The notes: generated by a model from the sequence alone, not told the origin. A DNA stretch of 64,000 nt from Clavaria fumosa (GCA_951802425.1 OX637802.1:2604001-2668000); one strand, 5' to 3'. Shown: positions 1 to 10,552, numbered from the stretch's first letter. Made by a program: numbers and translations.

Positions 1-1084
1 TATGCCATTGCACATCTTCTTCAACTGACATGTGACTTGCCATGCAGCACCCCTGGCGCTACCACTACTAGCGCTAATACGTTACCAGCATTACGACCAT
101 TACCAGCGTTACAACTGTTACCAGCATTATCCACGTGACTTCCCACCCAAGTGTCACCTGCATCACTACTGCCATCCACATGACCACACGCATGGACCTC
201 ACAACCTTAATGATGAAACACACCACCAACAACCAGTTGAGCACTACTTCAAATTATGCTTCCCTTCTTCTCCCCAGTCATCTATAACTATGATACTTAT
301 GACCAAAGCACCTCCTCATAGTTATAGTTACTCATATGATTATTTAACTAAGTTGTGACCCATGACTGGTCAGGTTTGCAACCTTACCTATGATTCCTTT
401 ACCCCTCACAACCTTAGTAGAACATGTCCATAGTCACTTTATGACTGACCATACCCATACTACTATAGTTCTGTCACTTGGCGACCTCTGTACTTTTCCT
501 TTTCTGTTATACTCTCTGTACGCTCTCTGTACGCACATATATAAGTCTCGCATGTACATATGGTACAGTAGACTTGATATTGATGCACTTTTGGTTTAAG
601 CTTGAGGCCACAACGCCCTTTGAGCTTGGAACCATTGTGATTGATAGGTCTTGTCTCCCTTGGTGACCTCAAGATTGTCAAGACACTTTTACTCTATTCT
701 AACTTGTTCTCTGCGCTCATATAAACTTGTGTGCTTAAGTATTCTCTCCTATTCGTCTTGATACTGATTCCTTCAAACCCCACAGGTTCTCTCATTGGTT
801 GGCAAAGTCATTGCCTTCACTGACACACCTCTCAACATTGTCGCGACTACTGTGACTCTCTCAATATCATCTATTTCTCCCTCCTCATCTACTTATTCCT
901 TCATGCTTCGTTGGTCGACTTTGCGACCTTCTCAGCATTACCTATTTCTTTCAACTCATCCTTTTCCCTCTCTACACTTCATCTACCAACCTCGTGACCT
1001 TCTCAGTGACATCTCCCTCCTCTCTACTTGTCTCTCCTCATTCTCACATCTTCTCAGACATCCTTGTGACCTTCTGGGACCGAG
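1..1084. other. No supported gene
   Basis: Pyrimidine-rich sequence with short imperfect repeats of the type CCATTACCAGCGTTA near 70-130. The open frames here are short, have no recognisable domain and are not joined by convincing splice sites. I see no gene. Confidence 0.5.
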
Positions 1085-1190
1085 CATTATCGACTGTGCT
1101 CAACAGTTGATTGGTCTTAGCGAGTTTCCAGGACTGGTCACCAACAAGTCGACCTTCGGTATTACTTATGAGATGGGACAGGCCCTAACA
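1085..1190. repeat. Dispersed repeat, copy a
   Basis: About 105 bp match, at roughly 85 percent by eye, the segment 28735-28840; both share CTCAACAGTTGATTGGTCTT and end at GGACAGGCCCTA. The match stops just before the start codon of the gene beginning at 1198. Several differences are CG here and CA or TG in the other copy. This is either a transposon fragment or a shared promoter segment of a gene family. Confidence 0.7.
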
Positions 1191-1197
1191 TGATGCC

Positions 1198-2385
1198 ATG
1201 GTGCTACTCAAAGATGGCACCAAATCACCTTTCATTGTCCATTCTACAACTGCCTTTGAAGGACTTTGAGCTAAAATCATGGAGAAACTCAACTGCTACA
1301 CACTCAAACTGCAGTATCGCCTGGAGAACGACAAGCCGAAGGAGGGATCCACATCGATCCAATCCGAAGAAGATTTTACATACTTCATGGATCGCATGCA
1401 TTCACTTTCAGTCCCTCAGAAGACAGCAAGTGGGAAAGCGTCCTTGAGAACAATCAAACTGTTCCGCATCATATTCGAAAACACTCACAATAAGCAATCA
1501 GATCAGCCTGTCAACAGTGGTAAGAAGTCCAGCAAGCTGGTAAGCAACCTCCTGAGCTATTCAATACATAACTGATTGTATTGTTAGGCCAGATCCACCC
1601 CACCACATGCAGCGGTGAACAAGCCATCAGACAAACTTCGGGCAAGGAAAGACACCATAATCGCACAGCTACATGAGCGTTATCAATGCGAAAGGCATTC
1701 AACTGGGATGACTGTGCAGTACTGCTACAACCCGAGCAGCTCATTGTGCTACAGACTCACGATGTTGGACCTAAATTACTGGGCCATGGACGTAGTGCAT
1801 TACCACATTTCTATAACATCTCAATTCAAACTCATTACCACCCAGATTTCTCAAGAAATGGATACAACGATCATGCAGAAGCCAGACACGCTTTTCCTCA
1901 ATGTAGCCCGGGACACAAAGCACCTGAAGACACTACCTGGTACACTCCCATACATGATCATTCCTGCTAAACCCCATCTGCCGGCACAAGGTTATCCACA
2001 TCCCAAACAGCTGCAGCCCCCTTATCACCCTCCTGCACTGCTCTCAGCACAGTCAAATCCCACTCTGGCTTTCGCACCTCCCACTCTGGCCATCACACCT
2101 CCCACAGCAACTCCCTCTTTGCCAGCCCCAGTTCCAATCCCTGAAATCACACCCTGGCTCTTCAGCTTGAATGAGAACATGCTCCATAGAAGCCCTGACA
2201 TCAACTTCTCTATCTTCAGTGAGCCACTTCACAAGAATGGATTCCGCCACATCAACCAACTTGCAAGTGAATTTATTTCCATTGACAGGCTGATGGATAT
2301 GCTTCAAACAAATTACAGGACATTGGTTGAACTTCTTCAATATGCCAAGGAGGATATAGAGGCCTGCCAGAAGGGCAAAGTTTGA
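1198..2385 (+). pseudogene. Spliced gene of unknown function with a premature stop
   Basis: Exon 1 is 1198-1539 and exon 2 is 1588-2385, separated by a 48-nt GT-AG intron (1540-1587) that keeps the frame. An in-frame TGA at 1267-1269 follows residue 23. The codon context suggests CGA to TGA, so the full 378-residue product is probably not made; initiation at ATG 1279 would still give 352 residues. The N-terminal part is charged and compact, the middle contains NYWAMD, then a proline-rich stretch, and the C-terminus is helical. No domain was recognised. It resembles multicopy hypothetical proteins of mushroom genomes, which is an impression only. The repeat immediately upstream recurs at 28.7 kb. 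Confidence 0.55.
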
Positions 2386-2639
2386 TAGATTTACAGCTGT
2401 ACATTTGTATATAATGAAATATGGCTTGCTGGGATGCATGTGGTACCTGGTGCAAAAATTGCCAAAAAAAAAACTTTCAAATTTCCATGTTGCTCTAACT
2501 TTACAGGATAGCGCTGATCCGTGCAATCATTTTCCACTAATTTGTATGCTATTAGCTTCAGTCATTGTCAAGATATCACAGTGCTGACATCTGACAGCAG
2601 AATAGTCATGTGTTTTATGATTTATAAGGTTTCCTGAAA

Positions 2640-3160
2640 AAGACAGTAATATCACTCAATATCCTCCAGTTTAATATCACTCAAGTTGAGAGGTGTATTG
2701 TACCACTTGATATCCTACAGTTTGTAATCACTCAAATTAAGGGGGTATATTGTATCACTCAATATCCTCCAGTTAATCACCTGTCACCTATTTTTTGGGT
2801 GAAAGTCATAAATCATCTGACCAAATGGTGATATCAACTTGCTATTGAGTCCATAGTAGAGCCTGTTTGCTTAAGCTCTTTGATCCTGCTCAGTCATTAG
2901 ATTAGATTGTAGCAAGAGTGCTTTGTACAACCCAATATCCTTGGTTTAATATCACTCAAATCAGGGGGTGTATTATATAACTCAATCTCATCATGTTGAA
3001 TTTCCCTTGATTTCAAGAGTGTTTTGCACAATCCAATATCCTCCAGTTTAATATCACCCAAATTGAGGGGTCTATTATATAACTCAATCTTATCTAGTGA
3101 ATATCCCTTGATTTTGATGGTGATTAGAAATCACCCATCACCTGTTTTGCACTGATTTTT
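2640..3160. repeat. Degenerate tandem repeat, about four units
   Basis: Units of roughly 90-120 bp start with variants of CAATATCCTCCAGTTTAATA and contain CACTCAAAT and GGGGGTGTATT. They lie on the 3' side of the truncated Tc1-like transposase and may be its expanded or rearranged terminal region. No coding potential was seen. Confidence 0.6.
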
Positions 3161-3221
3161 GGGTGAAAGTCATAAATCATCTGACCAGATGGTGATAATA
3201 ACCTGCTATTGGGTCCATAGT
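2780..3221. repeat. 80-bp direct repeat ending inside the transposase
   Basis: The segments 2780-2858 and 3140-3221 are near copies: both contain TTTTTGGGTGAAAGTCATAA and end at GTCCATAG. The second copy runs into the transposase reading frame just where the protein loses its conserved C-terminal half, marking a rearrangement breakpoint. Confidence 0.6.
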
Positions 3222-3748
3222 GCCAGTCTCTCACTCAGACCTTCCCCAGCCTTTTTCCATACCCATTTCCTCCCATCTGACCCCAAACAATTGATTTTGG
3301 TCTCATCTGACCATAAAACCTTCCTCCAATCCTCCACAGTCCAGTCTTTATGAGCAATGGCAAAATCTAGCCTCTCCCTCATATGCCTCTTGGTGAGAAG
3401 TGGTCTTTTTCTCTTCACCACAGCCTTCATACCTTCCTTCTTCATCCCATTCTGAACTGTCTGAGCTGAAAGAGGCTGGTTGACAATGTCCTGAAGGACC
3501 TTTGTCACTTGGACTGCATTTTCAGCTCTCCCAGACCCAATAAGATGAAGGGCATGTTGAATGTTGGCATCAGAAAGCTTAGCTGGACGACCTCCAGGAG
3601 CTTTTGTGAGGTAAGGGCAGTGCCTGGAGTGAATTCTGGAGATGGTGGCATTGGATAATCCAGTCTGAGATGAGATTTGTTCCCCAGAAAGACCAGAATC
3701 AAGAAGAGTGAGGATGTGATTGGTATCAGCAGCAGATAGAGGCTTCAT
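3206..3748 (-). pseudogene. Tc1-like (Tc1/mariner) transposase, C-terminally truncated
   Basis: The chosen start is ATG 3748. The N-terminal part is a helix-turn-helix of the Tc1 type (DSGLSGEQISSQTGLS), followed by a second DNA-binding region with the GRP motif (GGRPAKLS). The catalytic core begins with VLWSDETKINCLGSDGRKW, whose first Asp is the first acidic residue of the DDE/DDD triad. The frame ends about 25 residues later, so the second Asp (normally in a QDN context) and the last acidic residue are missing. The product is about 180 aa against 330-350 for the family and cannot be active. The C-terminal loss coincides with the direct repeat ending at 3221. Confidence 0.85.
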
Positions 3749-3898
3749 AGTGGTGGTGGTGTGAAACAACTTGTTGTTTTGCTCTGTTTGATGAAGTTCA
3801 ACACTCACATGACCTGTCTGTTGATTCTGATGCCAAATATAGCACAACATTTACATTATGCCAATATAATTTGGTCCTGTTTCATTTTTGTAGTCAGC

Positions 3899-4105
3899 AA
3901 AAAACCCTTACAATGATACTATTGACTTAAAATTGATATTTCTCAAAAATGACAGAATGAAATATTATGATACAAAGCTCATTTGAAAGCCAGGAAGCAG
4001 GTCTATTGTTCTTAATATTTCAAGAATTTTTTGGAATTTTGTTCACAAGATATATTGCCCTCAAGTCAAACTTGTAAAACATTGTAAGGGTTTTTTGAGT
4101 CACTG
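3899..4105. repeat. Terminal inverted-repeat region of the Tc1-like element
   Basis: A perfect 17-bp inverted pair, AAAAAACCCTTACAATG at 3899-3915 and its complement at 4080-4096, lies upstream of the transposase start. The outer edge reads CACTG followed by TA at 4106-4107, as expected for a Tc1/mariner end and its TA target. It could instead be a small nested MITE. The partner end beyond the truncated transposase was not found. Confidence 0.55.
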
Positions 4106-4466
4106 TAACTCTGACCACAGATCCTAAAATTTTGTAATTTTGTCCATTTTGTGCAGACTGCCAAGTGTGGTGAAAGAGGAATAGAATGAGCAACTGCACC
4201 CCCACCCAGCATGTTGGGGAAAAACATCTGCTGGTATGAAGAAAGATATTTGCTTCTCTGATCTGCGCATAATGTGATCCAGGTAAGACTGCACTTCCAT
4301 GCACAAGTATAGCTTGTGGCAGTGTTATTATATAAAATAGGTAAAGCGGAACAATACGGTCACCGAGACAAAGGCATTATCAACAGGGAAGCAATGTTCA
4401 GTCCCTCATAGAGTGTCACAAAATAATCATCACCCAAAAAGAACAAAACATAGGCATGCAAACTAG

Positions 4467-5487
4467 TCACTCAAACGGGTTTGTCTTGCCAGCCTAGTTG
4501 TTGTGAGGATCAATATACCACCGACGAAGGACCTTGGAGCATTTACCTGATCTTCTCCGTCACGGTCTGGGGCTCCGCCACAACCACAGAGCCATTCATG
4601 CCACCATCTCATAGGCCCTGCATCGTCTTCTGCGGGAGCAGGGAGGCCTTGGTGTGCGCGAGACACTGGAGTGCCGAGAGGTGGGGGTGTTGAGGGCGGC
4701 GGGATCCCAAGAGGCCGTGGGGTCGGCGGACATGTCATGCCCAAAATGGCACATCCAGAGGCCTGAAAAATGGAGCGGGCGGGCACGCGAGGGGGTGTAG
4801 AGGGGGGCATGGATGAAGCAGAGGGTTCGCGCATGAGCGTTGGACATTGCAGCTGCATTGGAGAGTGACAGGGGTTGGCAAATGGGTCCTGATGGAGGTT
4901 AAATGGCGCGAGCGACGGCCTAGGGGACGACGTCAAGGTGGGGCTGGTCGGGATGTCATCAAGCGGGACAACATCAACGTCTTCCCTAGATTGTAAGGCG
5001 GCATGCTTGCCTAGCGACGGGTCGCCCCTGCGGGCGGCTTGGGGCTTCTCACTTCCCGGCCAGAGAAGGTTCGCCAGGCCCCCGACCAGGGTCACCGAAC
5101 GCGGGACGACAGATTCGCGCGCAGCTTTCCGACGCTGCCGCTCCGCAACCTCCCAGCGTCGCAAATTCTAGAGTGGAATCGCGCTGAGCCTACTGCCAGA
5201 GCCTTTGCTGGACATGGTCAGCCTGAAGGAAAACCCACCTCCTCCACACGTCGCGTCTCTGCTTCCTCGTCGTTCATGGGTGGGTAACCCAACTCATGAC
5301 TATCCTCCTTCTCAACTATGTCGTCTACGCCGTTCAACACCTTCTCCTTTCCTTTCCGCCTGGAACAAGATGTGGTGTCAGAGTCAGAGTCGCTATCGTA
5401 GTCATACTTCAGCTTCGCTAGATCTTGTTCTGAGCCTGAAGCCTGAAGCGCAATATCGGGCTTGCCAGTCGGCCAAGACGAAGACAT
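4467..5487 (-). CDS. Conserved basidiomycete protein of unknown function
   Basis: Three exons: 5487-5239, 5167-4547 and 4493-4467, with introns 5168-5238 (71 nt) and 4494-4546 (53 nt), giving 298 aa. The start at 5487 begins MSSSWPTGKP; an upstream ATG at 5568 would overlap the SSL1 start and is less likely. The N-terminus has an acidic Asp-Ser run, followed by a basic, probably helical stretch (RRWEVAERQRRKAARES), a Ser/Pro-rich middle, then RWWHEWLCGCG and the spliced C-terminus AGKTNPFE. The splices restore continuous, plausible protein, and the C-terminal motif resembles small conserved proteins I associate with Agaricomycetes. No enzymatic motif or signal peptide is visible. It is transcribed divergently from SSL1 with starts 79 bp apart. 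Confidence 0.75.
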
Positions 5488-5566
5488 GCAAAGAGGGAAA
5501 CGATGGTTGAAGTCGCGCCACCAGCCATAAAATGTTGCTTGCTTTAGTTGCAACCTAAACGCAGCC
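5488..5566. promoter_or_regulatory. Compact bidirectional promoter
   Basis: Only 79 bp separate the start codons of the minus-strand conserved gene and SSL1. Both 5' UTRs and core promoters must lie here or inside the coding regions, so the pair is probably co-regulated. No clear TATA box was seen. Confidence 0.6.
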
Positions 5567-7294
5567 ATGGCACCTCAGCATGATCCCGACTTCATGGACG
5601 GCGACTCGGACTCGGACCTTTCTATTGCAGGCCAGTCCTCGCGTGCCAAGCCAAAAGGAAAGGGTAAAGCCACAGACAAGCGCCGGAAAGACAAGGGTAA
5701 AGGCAAAGCGAAAGACACAGTCAGCGCCGGGCCTCACATTCGTCGACCGCCCTACTAAGCCTTTTATAACACAGCAGGCGTACACATGGGAAGCCTCGTA
5801 TACGCGTTCTTGGGATGCCGTGCAAGAAGACGAGGCAGGTAGTCTGCAAGGCGCGGTCGAAGAGCTCATGGCAAGGGGAAGACGACGTAGGTGGGGCATA
5901 TATACACAATTTTCTATTTCTCCAATGACCTGTAAAGGTTGAATCGCTTTCAGGCTGCTGGCCCCAGCTGCTGCAATCCGGCGGACTATCATCCGGCATC
6001 TCTTTCTACTTCTCGACCTGTCCACTTCCATGCTAGACAGAGACATGCGCCCTACACGGTTCGACCTCATGCTCCAATACGTGCGCGAGTTCATTCGCGA
6101 GTGGTTCGATCAGAACCCCCTTGGGCAGGTAGGCGTCGTCGGCATGAGAGCGGGGCATGGCGAGCGGGTGGGCGATATGTCAGGTGAATTGCAATTACAG
6201 AACGAAGTGTTCCAACTCAATTCATGCCATCACCCCAGGAAATCCGCAGGACGTCCTCAAAATGGTATCTGAGAGACACAAACTCGAGCCCTCGGGTGAA
6301 CCCAGCTTACAAAATGCTATTGAAATGGCGCGGGCTACCATGAAGTAATTGTTTTCCTATGTAAGACCGCCGCACTTGCGTTGATCAGACATGCCAGTTA
6401 TCTACCTACCCATTCTTCCCGAGAGATTCTCATTATCTTCGGTTCCTTGACGACGGTCGACCCAGGTAACATCCACGAAACCCTTGATAGTTGCGTCAAG
6501 AACAAGGTCCGCATCTCCGTCGTTGCACTGGCAGCCGAAATAAAAATCTGCAGAGAACTCTGCGAAAAAACAGGCGGTGAGTGATCCTCAAGAACCTTTC
6601 TCTATCTTACCCTCTGTTTGATTGTTTTCGCCCATGAAATGCCTTTTTCCCATGGTAAATCACTTGTCAAGTCAGGCCAATTCGGCGTCGCAATGAATGA
6701 AGGTCATTTTAAGGATTTGCTTTTTGAGCTCGTCTCTCCTCCTGCTCAACGTATCATTTCGCGGGCTACCGGGACAATTGCTGCTAATCCCACCACAGAC
6801 CTCATGATGATGGGGTTCCCGACTCGCCTGCCGGACACCTCACCCCCTAGTCTGTGCGCCTGCCACTCGGAGCTCAAAAGCGAAGGTTTCCTCTGCCCGC
6901 GATGTCTAGCCAAAGTGTGCGACATACCAACTGACTGCGACATATGCGGCCTTATGGTTGTGAGTTCGCCGCATCTGGCGCGCAGCTATCACCACCTATT
7001 TCCGGTTAAGTCTTACGAGGCAGTGTGCGTCTGTGATGACATTGCGGCCCCGTTCGCTTATGAGCTGACAACCGCCATTCCAGGAAGACTGTTACCGATA
7101 CTACAAATCCGTCAACTACCTGTCATGGATGTATGCGCGTCTTCCAACCAACCGTAATCGGGAACTCAGCCATAGGCGAGGGAATGAGCCCTCTAGGCCG
7201 TTACCGCTGTCCAGAATGCAAAAATGACTTCTGCGTGGACTGTGATGTCTTTGTGCATGATGTCATTCATTGTTGTCCAGGTTGTGGGAAATAA
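5567..7294 (+). CDS. SSL1: TFIIH core subunit Ssl1 (p44)
   Basis: Seven exons: 5567-5719, 5775-5890, 5954-6183, 6239-6344, 6389-6576, 6676-7024, 7084-7294. These total 1,353 nt, or 450 aa, against 461 in yeast. Ssl1/p44 is the TFIIH core subunit that contacts the XPD/Rad3 helicase in transcription initiation and nucleotide excision repair. After a lysine-rich N-terminus comes [14 protein letters not shown], then the von Willebrand A-like fold ([32 protein letters not shown]). Next is a cysteine-rich zinc region ([22 protein letters not shown]) and a C-terminal RING-like C4C4 domain ([27 protein letters not shown]). The first intron uses a weak donor, GTCAGC, with a good CTAAG branch site and is the least certain junction. 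All seven exons are in frame. Confidence 0.95.
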
Positions 7295-7794
7295 TGCATG
7301 CGTCATTTCAGGCCTAAAAATGTTGCTACTGATTATAAAGTGTGCTGCATCCCTGCTTATCCCCGCAATTATGGTTGTCGAGTATAATAAACTCACTCTT
7401 CTGGCTTCGTTGGCACATGCACATTGATTGCATAAGCATTACTCCAGTTTTTGACACCCAAAACTTGTGAGCTGAGAGCTTGATTTGGATCTTGGTTTGG
7501 GGCAAATATTTTTATACCAGTAACATAAATTCACCTTTGACTACCAAACTGTACATTTTTGGGGCTATTGATAGATTTGTCATGGAATACAGGTCAAATC
7601 AGTATTATTTGCCCAATTGATACAGTTGTCACATCATGCTGGCTGAGCACATGCTGCATCAGCATCACTCCTCACCATCATCTGATAATGGTGGTGCTGG
7701 GTCCACATGAATGAGTCAAACATAGTGAACAAGATACAAACTAACCTGGGAGGTTCATGTGAATGAGTCAAACATGAACCCCCCCAAGACTACA
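7295..7794. other. Intergenic, no gene seen
   Basis: SSL1 3' flank, with AT-rich sequence and a short duplicated phrase (GTGAATGAGTCAAACAT, twice near 7710-7780). The next feature is the end of an LTR at about 7795. Confidence 0.5.
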
Positions 7795-7897
7795 TGTAAT
7801 ATGACTTATCTTTCAAAAGAACTGGACTCAATGGTATATTGAGTGATAGTTCTATATAGAGGGATCTGCCCTCTGTGTACAGTTGCAATGCAGTATA

Positions 7898-8278
7898 CTG
7901 TATCATTTCAACCACATGTTCACACCACACTTACATAAGCAGGTGGTCACGCATCCACTCGGAGTTCAGAGCTCAACATGATGTGTGACTGGGGTTGAAA
8001 CAAGTTCAAGCCGGTCAACAAGCAGATTTTGAGGAGGTGGAGGAGGCTCAGCAGTTGAGTATTGCAGCAATTGTTAAACAACTAGAAGAGATACAAGAAG
8101 GGGGGAGAGGGCAAAGGCATAAATTGAAAAGCAGTAGGTACAATAACAACTTTGAGGCTCATTGAAATTAGTCACACCTCCAAGTTCATCTATGAAAATA
8201 TTGTGTGACAGTCACACAGTTTGTGTTCAGTTCAGAGGTCCACGTGACGCATGATGAACATGTGGTCAAATGGTACAG
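7898..8278. mobile_element. MITE with TA target duplication, 381 bp
   Basis: The ends are inverted repeats: CTGTATCATTTCAACCACAT on the left and, reading inward from the right, CTGTACCATTTGACCACATG. The element is flanked by TA on both sides, as for Tc1/mariner-type elements. It is absent from copy B of the host LTR (around 57040), which gives an empty site. No reading frame of note. Confidence 0.75.
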
Positions 8279-8401
8279 TATATAGGTGAGTGGCCCTCCA
8301 GAGGGCACTGACATAAGCATAGCCAAGTGGCTATGCTAGGTAGACTAAATAAGGTATGTACATTATGTAATCAAGTACAGACAGAAGGCCCATGGCCTTA
8401 C

Positions 8402-8574
8402 TATTGGATTTGGGTGAAAACACCCCTTGCCGCACGTAGCCTAGTCGGACCTTTAATGTAGCCATACAGGCCTAGGGCAGTACATTGGATTCCCTGGTGT
8501 TTATACCGGGTTCCCTGCTAATCTCGAGCATCGTCTCGTCATATCTGGACTCTCTGACAACTGGAATTCCAACA
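8402..8574 (+). repeat. 5' LTR of the gag-only element
   Basis: 173 bp. It differs from the 3' LTR at six positions, all transitions, five of which are CG in one copy and TG in the other. Confidence 0.9.
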
Positions 8575-8656
8575 TAAACACCCAGCATAACCCACCACAG
8601 TCCTTACTGGTCGGATTCATCGTGCTGAGCATGGATTACGTTCTTTTTACACTCAC

Positions 8657-9532
8657 ATGATGCCCAACGACGAAAACCATCACCACTGGTTCCCGCTGCT
8701 CAATGACTCCAACTATGTCAAATGGTCATTGCGCATGGAGGCTGAGCTGATTGAAAGGGGGCTTTGGGACCAGGTCGTTATGGAGGTGGATGACGAAGGG
8801 AAGTCCATCGAGCAGACTGTAGCCAAGAAGGCTAGGGCAGTTGCAAAGAGAACTGTGAAGAAGATGGGGGAGGCAAGGGCAAGGATGATAGCATGGGTCG
8901 AGACGTCGCAGCTGGTACACATGTGCGAGCGGGATCCGATGGCAATCTGGGGCAGCCTCGCAACGACCCATCACGCTCGCGGGTTGGCAATGCGTCTTGC
9001 GAAATGGCAGAAGTTTTTAATGGTGGCCAAAGAGCCCAAGGAGTCGATAACTGCATGGACCAGTCGCATCAAAAGCATGGCATTCGATTTAGAGGATTCG
9101 GGAGGGTCTGTCACAAGCGAAGATCTCATTGTGGTGCTAACTATGGGGCTCGGGACAGAATACAACTACTTCGTGGCTTCAATAGACGCTACTGCAGGGA
9201 AAGAGCTCGATGTTGAGCATGTCATCACCCGCATGCTGAACGAGGAGGTGCGCCATGCGATCGGAGGGGCCATGCCTGCAAACACGGCGCTAGTGGCCAT
9301 CGTCCCCCCCTGGAATCTGCTGAAAACACGCAAGTGCTGGCGGTGTGGCGAGGCAGACCACCTAAGGTCAGAGTGCGACATTCCAAATGATGTTGAATGC
9401 AATAAATGTGGGTCGGAGGGACACCTTACGAAAGCCTGCTACAAGCATGAGGGAGGTGCGAAGGGGAAGTTGAAAGGTGATGATGGCCTGCAGGCGATGT
9501 CGGCTACACTCGGTGGACCTTACGCATTTTAA
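8657..9532 (+). CDS. Copia-type Gag with two zinc knuckles
   Basis: 291 aa, start ATG 8657. The N-terminal part (FPLLNDSNYVKWSLRMEAEL) and the central helical region are typical of Copia Gag (UBN2-like). Two CCHC knuckles follow near residues 232-245 (CWRCGEADHLRSEC) and 252-265 (CNKCGSEGHLTKAC), so it should bind element RNA and assemble particles in the cytoplasm. The frame is intact although the element lacks pol, which suggests that Gag is under selection or that the insertion is young. The stop lies 32 bp before the 3' LTR, leaving no room for pol. Confidence 0.9.
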   Translation: MMPNDENHHHWFPLLNDSNYVKWSLRMEAELIERGLWDQVVMEVDDEGKSIEQTVAKKARAVAKRTVKKMGEARARMIAWVETSQLVHMCERDPMAIWGSLATTHHARGLAMRLAKWQKFLMVAKEPKESITAWTSRIKSMAFDLEDSGGSVTSEDLIVVLTMGLGTEYNYFVASIDATAGKELDVEHVITRMLNEEVRHAIGGAMPANTALVAIVPPWNLLKTRKCWRCGEADHLRSECDIPNDVECNKCGSEGHLTKACYKHEGGAKGKLKGDDGLQAMSATLGGPYAF

Positions 9533-9564
9533 TCAGACGGCTCGGGGATGCATTCATGGGGGAG

Positions 9565-9737
9565 TATTGGATTTGGGTGAAAACACCCCTTGCTGCATGT
9601 AGCCTAGTCGGACCTTTAATGTAGCTATACAGGCCTAGGGCAGTACATTGGATTCCCTGGTGTTTATACTGGGTTCCCTGCTAATCTCGAGCATCGTCTT
9701 GTCATATCTGGACTCTCCGACAACTGGAATTCCAACA
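9565..9737 (+). repeat. 3' LTR of the gag-only element
   Basis: 173 bp with the same TATTGG and CCAACA ends as the 5' LTR. Followed by the target duplication CTTAC at 9738-9742. Confidence 0.9.
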
Positions 9738-9743
9738 CTTACA

Positions 9744-10208
9744 CCCTCACCCACCAGAGAGGCCCCTAACCAGAGATAACATGCAGGTGGCACAGGATGA
9801 CAAGCATCTGGACAGGGTTGCTGCCATGTCACTGTGCACAATCCCCATCTGGGGCCTTCACTTAGTGCTGATGGCTCCTCCCCATTGGTCTGCACAACCT
9901 GCCCCAAGTTGGACAGCATGTCACAAGTGGCACACCCTGGTGGGAGTGCCCCAAGTGCCACTGTCTTGTCCTGTGGGGTAGGCAGTTGGGGAGGGCCCAG
10001 ATGCTTAGTCTGAGCCCTGATCAAAGTCACACATTGCCTTGCCCTTGTTGTTGCTCCAATCAGGTGATGACATGACAGGCCTCTTTGAGGTCTTAGTGGC
10101 TGCTGACCTAGCTGCTTTCTTTTTTTGTTTTTGAGAGGGCCCTGTGCCCTCTGTCTGGGATACTGTACCATTGACAGTGGGTGTGCAGTTTGGAATGATC
10201 TGAGCTAG
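9744..10208 (-). mobile_element. Internal part of small LTR element, copy A
   Basis: Similar on the minus strand to 56440-56922. It contains a reading frame (10005 to about 10208) whose product shares with copy B the pattern SQTEG-GPSQKQKKK, KRPV, NKG and a QGSD ending before the same stop. The protein pattern is better kept than the DNA, which hints at past selection on it. The family is not recognised. The segment ends where the Gypsy2 5' LTR begins. Confidence 0.6.
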
Positions 10209-10552
10209 TGTTATGACCCCATCCAATCACATAAGCACAATCCCCACTCCAGACTCTGGACCAACTCTGGCCATCTCCGATCCACCCCTCTGTAACTCCA
10301 CATCCTCTGCTCTGCGCCTTCTTCAGACTCCATTCCACCATACTTCAGACCTTTCGGACTTCATTCTAGAATCTTCTCCCTCCATCCCCTTGTTCTGTTT
10401 ACCATTGAGAGGATACACTTGACCCATGGGAGTTATTTTTGTTGTTATTTCTTTGTTCCATGAAAATTGCACAGGCACTTGTGGTGAAACTCTCCTAGTA
10501 ATTTGATATGTACATTGTTTCACATTACTCCTATACTCTGTCCTTGCAGTAT
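10209..10552 (+). repeat. Gypsy2 5' LTR, first part
   Basis: Begins TGTTATGACC and matches the start of the 3' LTR at 27826. It is interrupted after AGTAT (10548-10552) by a 289-bp LTR-like element and resumes at 20746. The two parts together are about 720 bp against 732 bp for the 3' LTR. Confidence 0.9.

Larger units (their letters stand above)
8402..9737 (+). mobile_element. Gag-only LTR retrotransposon (TR-GAG-like, Copia type), complete
   Basis: 1,336 bp with 173-bp LTRs at both ends, flanked by the 5-bp target duplication CTTAC (8397-8401 and 9738-9742). The LTRs begin TATTGG and end CCAACA. The sole reading frame is a Copia-type gag; protease, integrase, reverse transcriptase and RNase H are absent. 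A purine tract (CATGGGGGAG) precedes the 3' LTR. Copy B of the host LTR preserves the empty site near 56925. This matches the TR-GAG concept described in plants, non-autonomous elements that keep only gag and need enzymes supplied in trans. Confidence 0.9.
7795..9743 (-). mobile_element. LTR of small LTR element, copy A, split by two insertions
   Basis: On the minus strand this starts TGTAAG (at 9743) and ends at 7795. It matches the intact LTR of copy B at 56923-57146, including the shared phrases around ATAGAGGGATCT and TAGGTGAGTGGCCCTCCAGA. Copy A is interrupted by a MITE at 7898-8278 and by the gag-only LTR retrotransposon at 8402-9737. Without these insertions the LTR would be about 230 bp. 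Confidence 0.75.

Noticed and set aside
3899..4096. A separate 200-bp MITE bounded by the 17-bp inverted pair
   Set aside because: Possible, but the outer CACTG-TA edge and adjacency to the Tc1-like transposase are better explained as that element's own terminal region.
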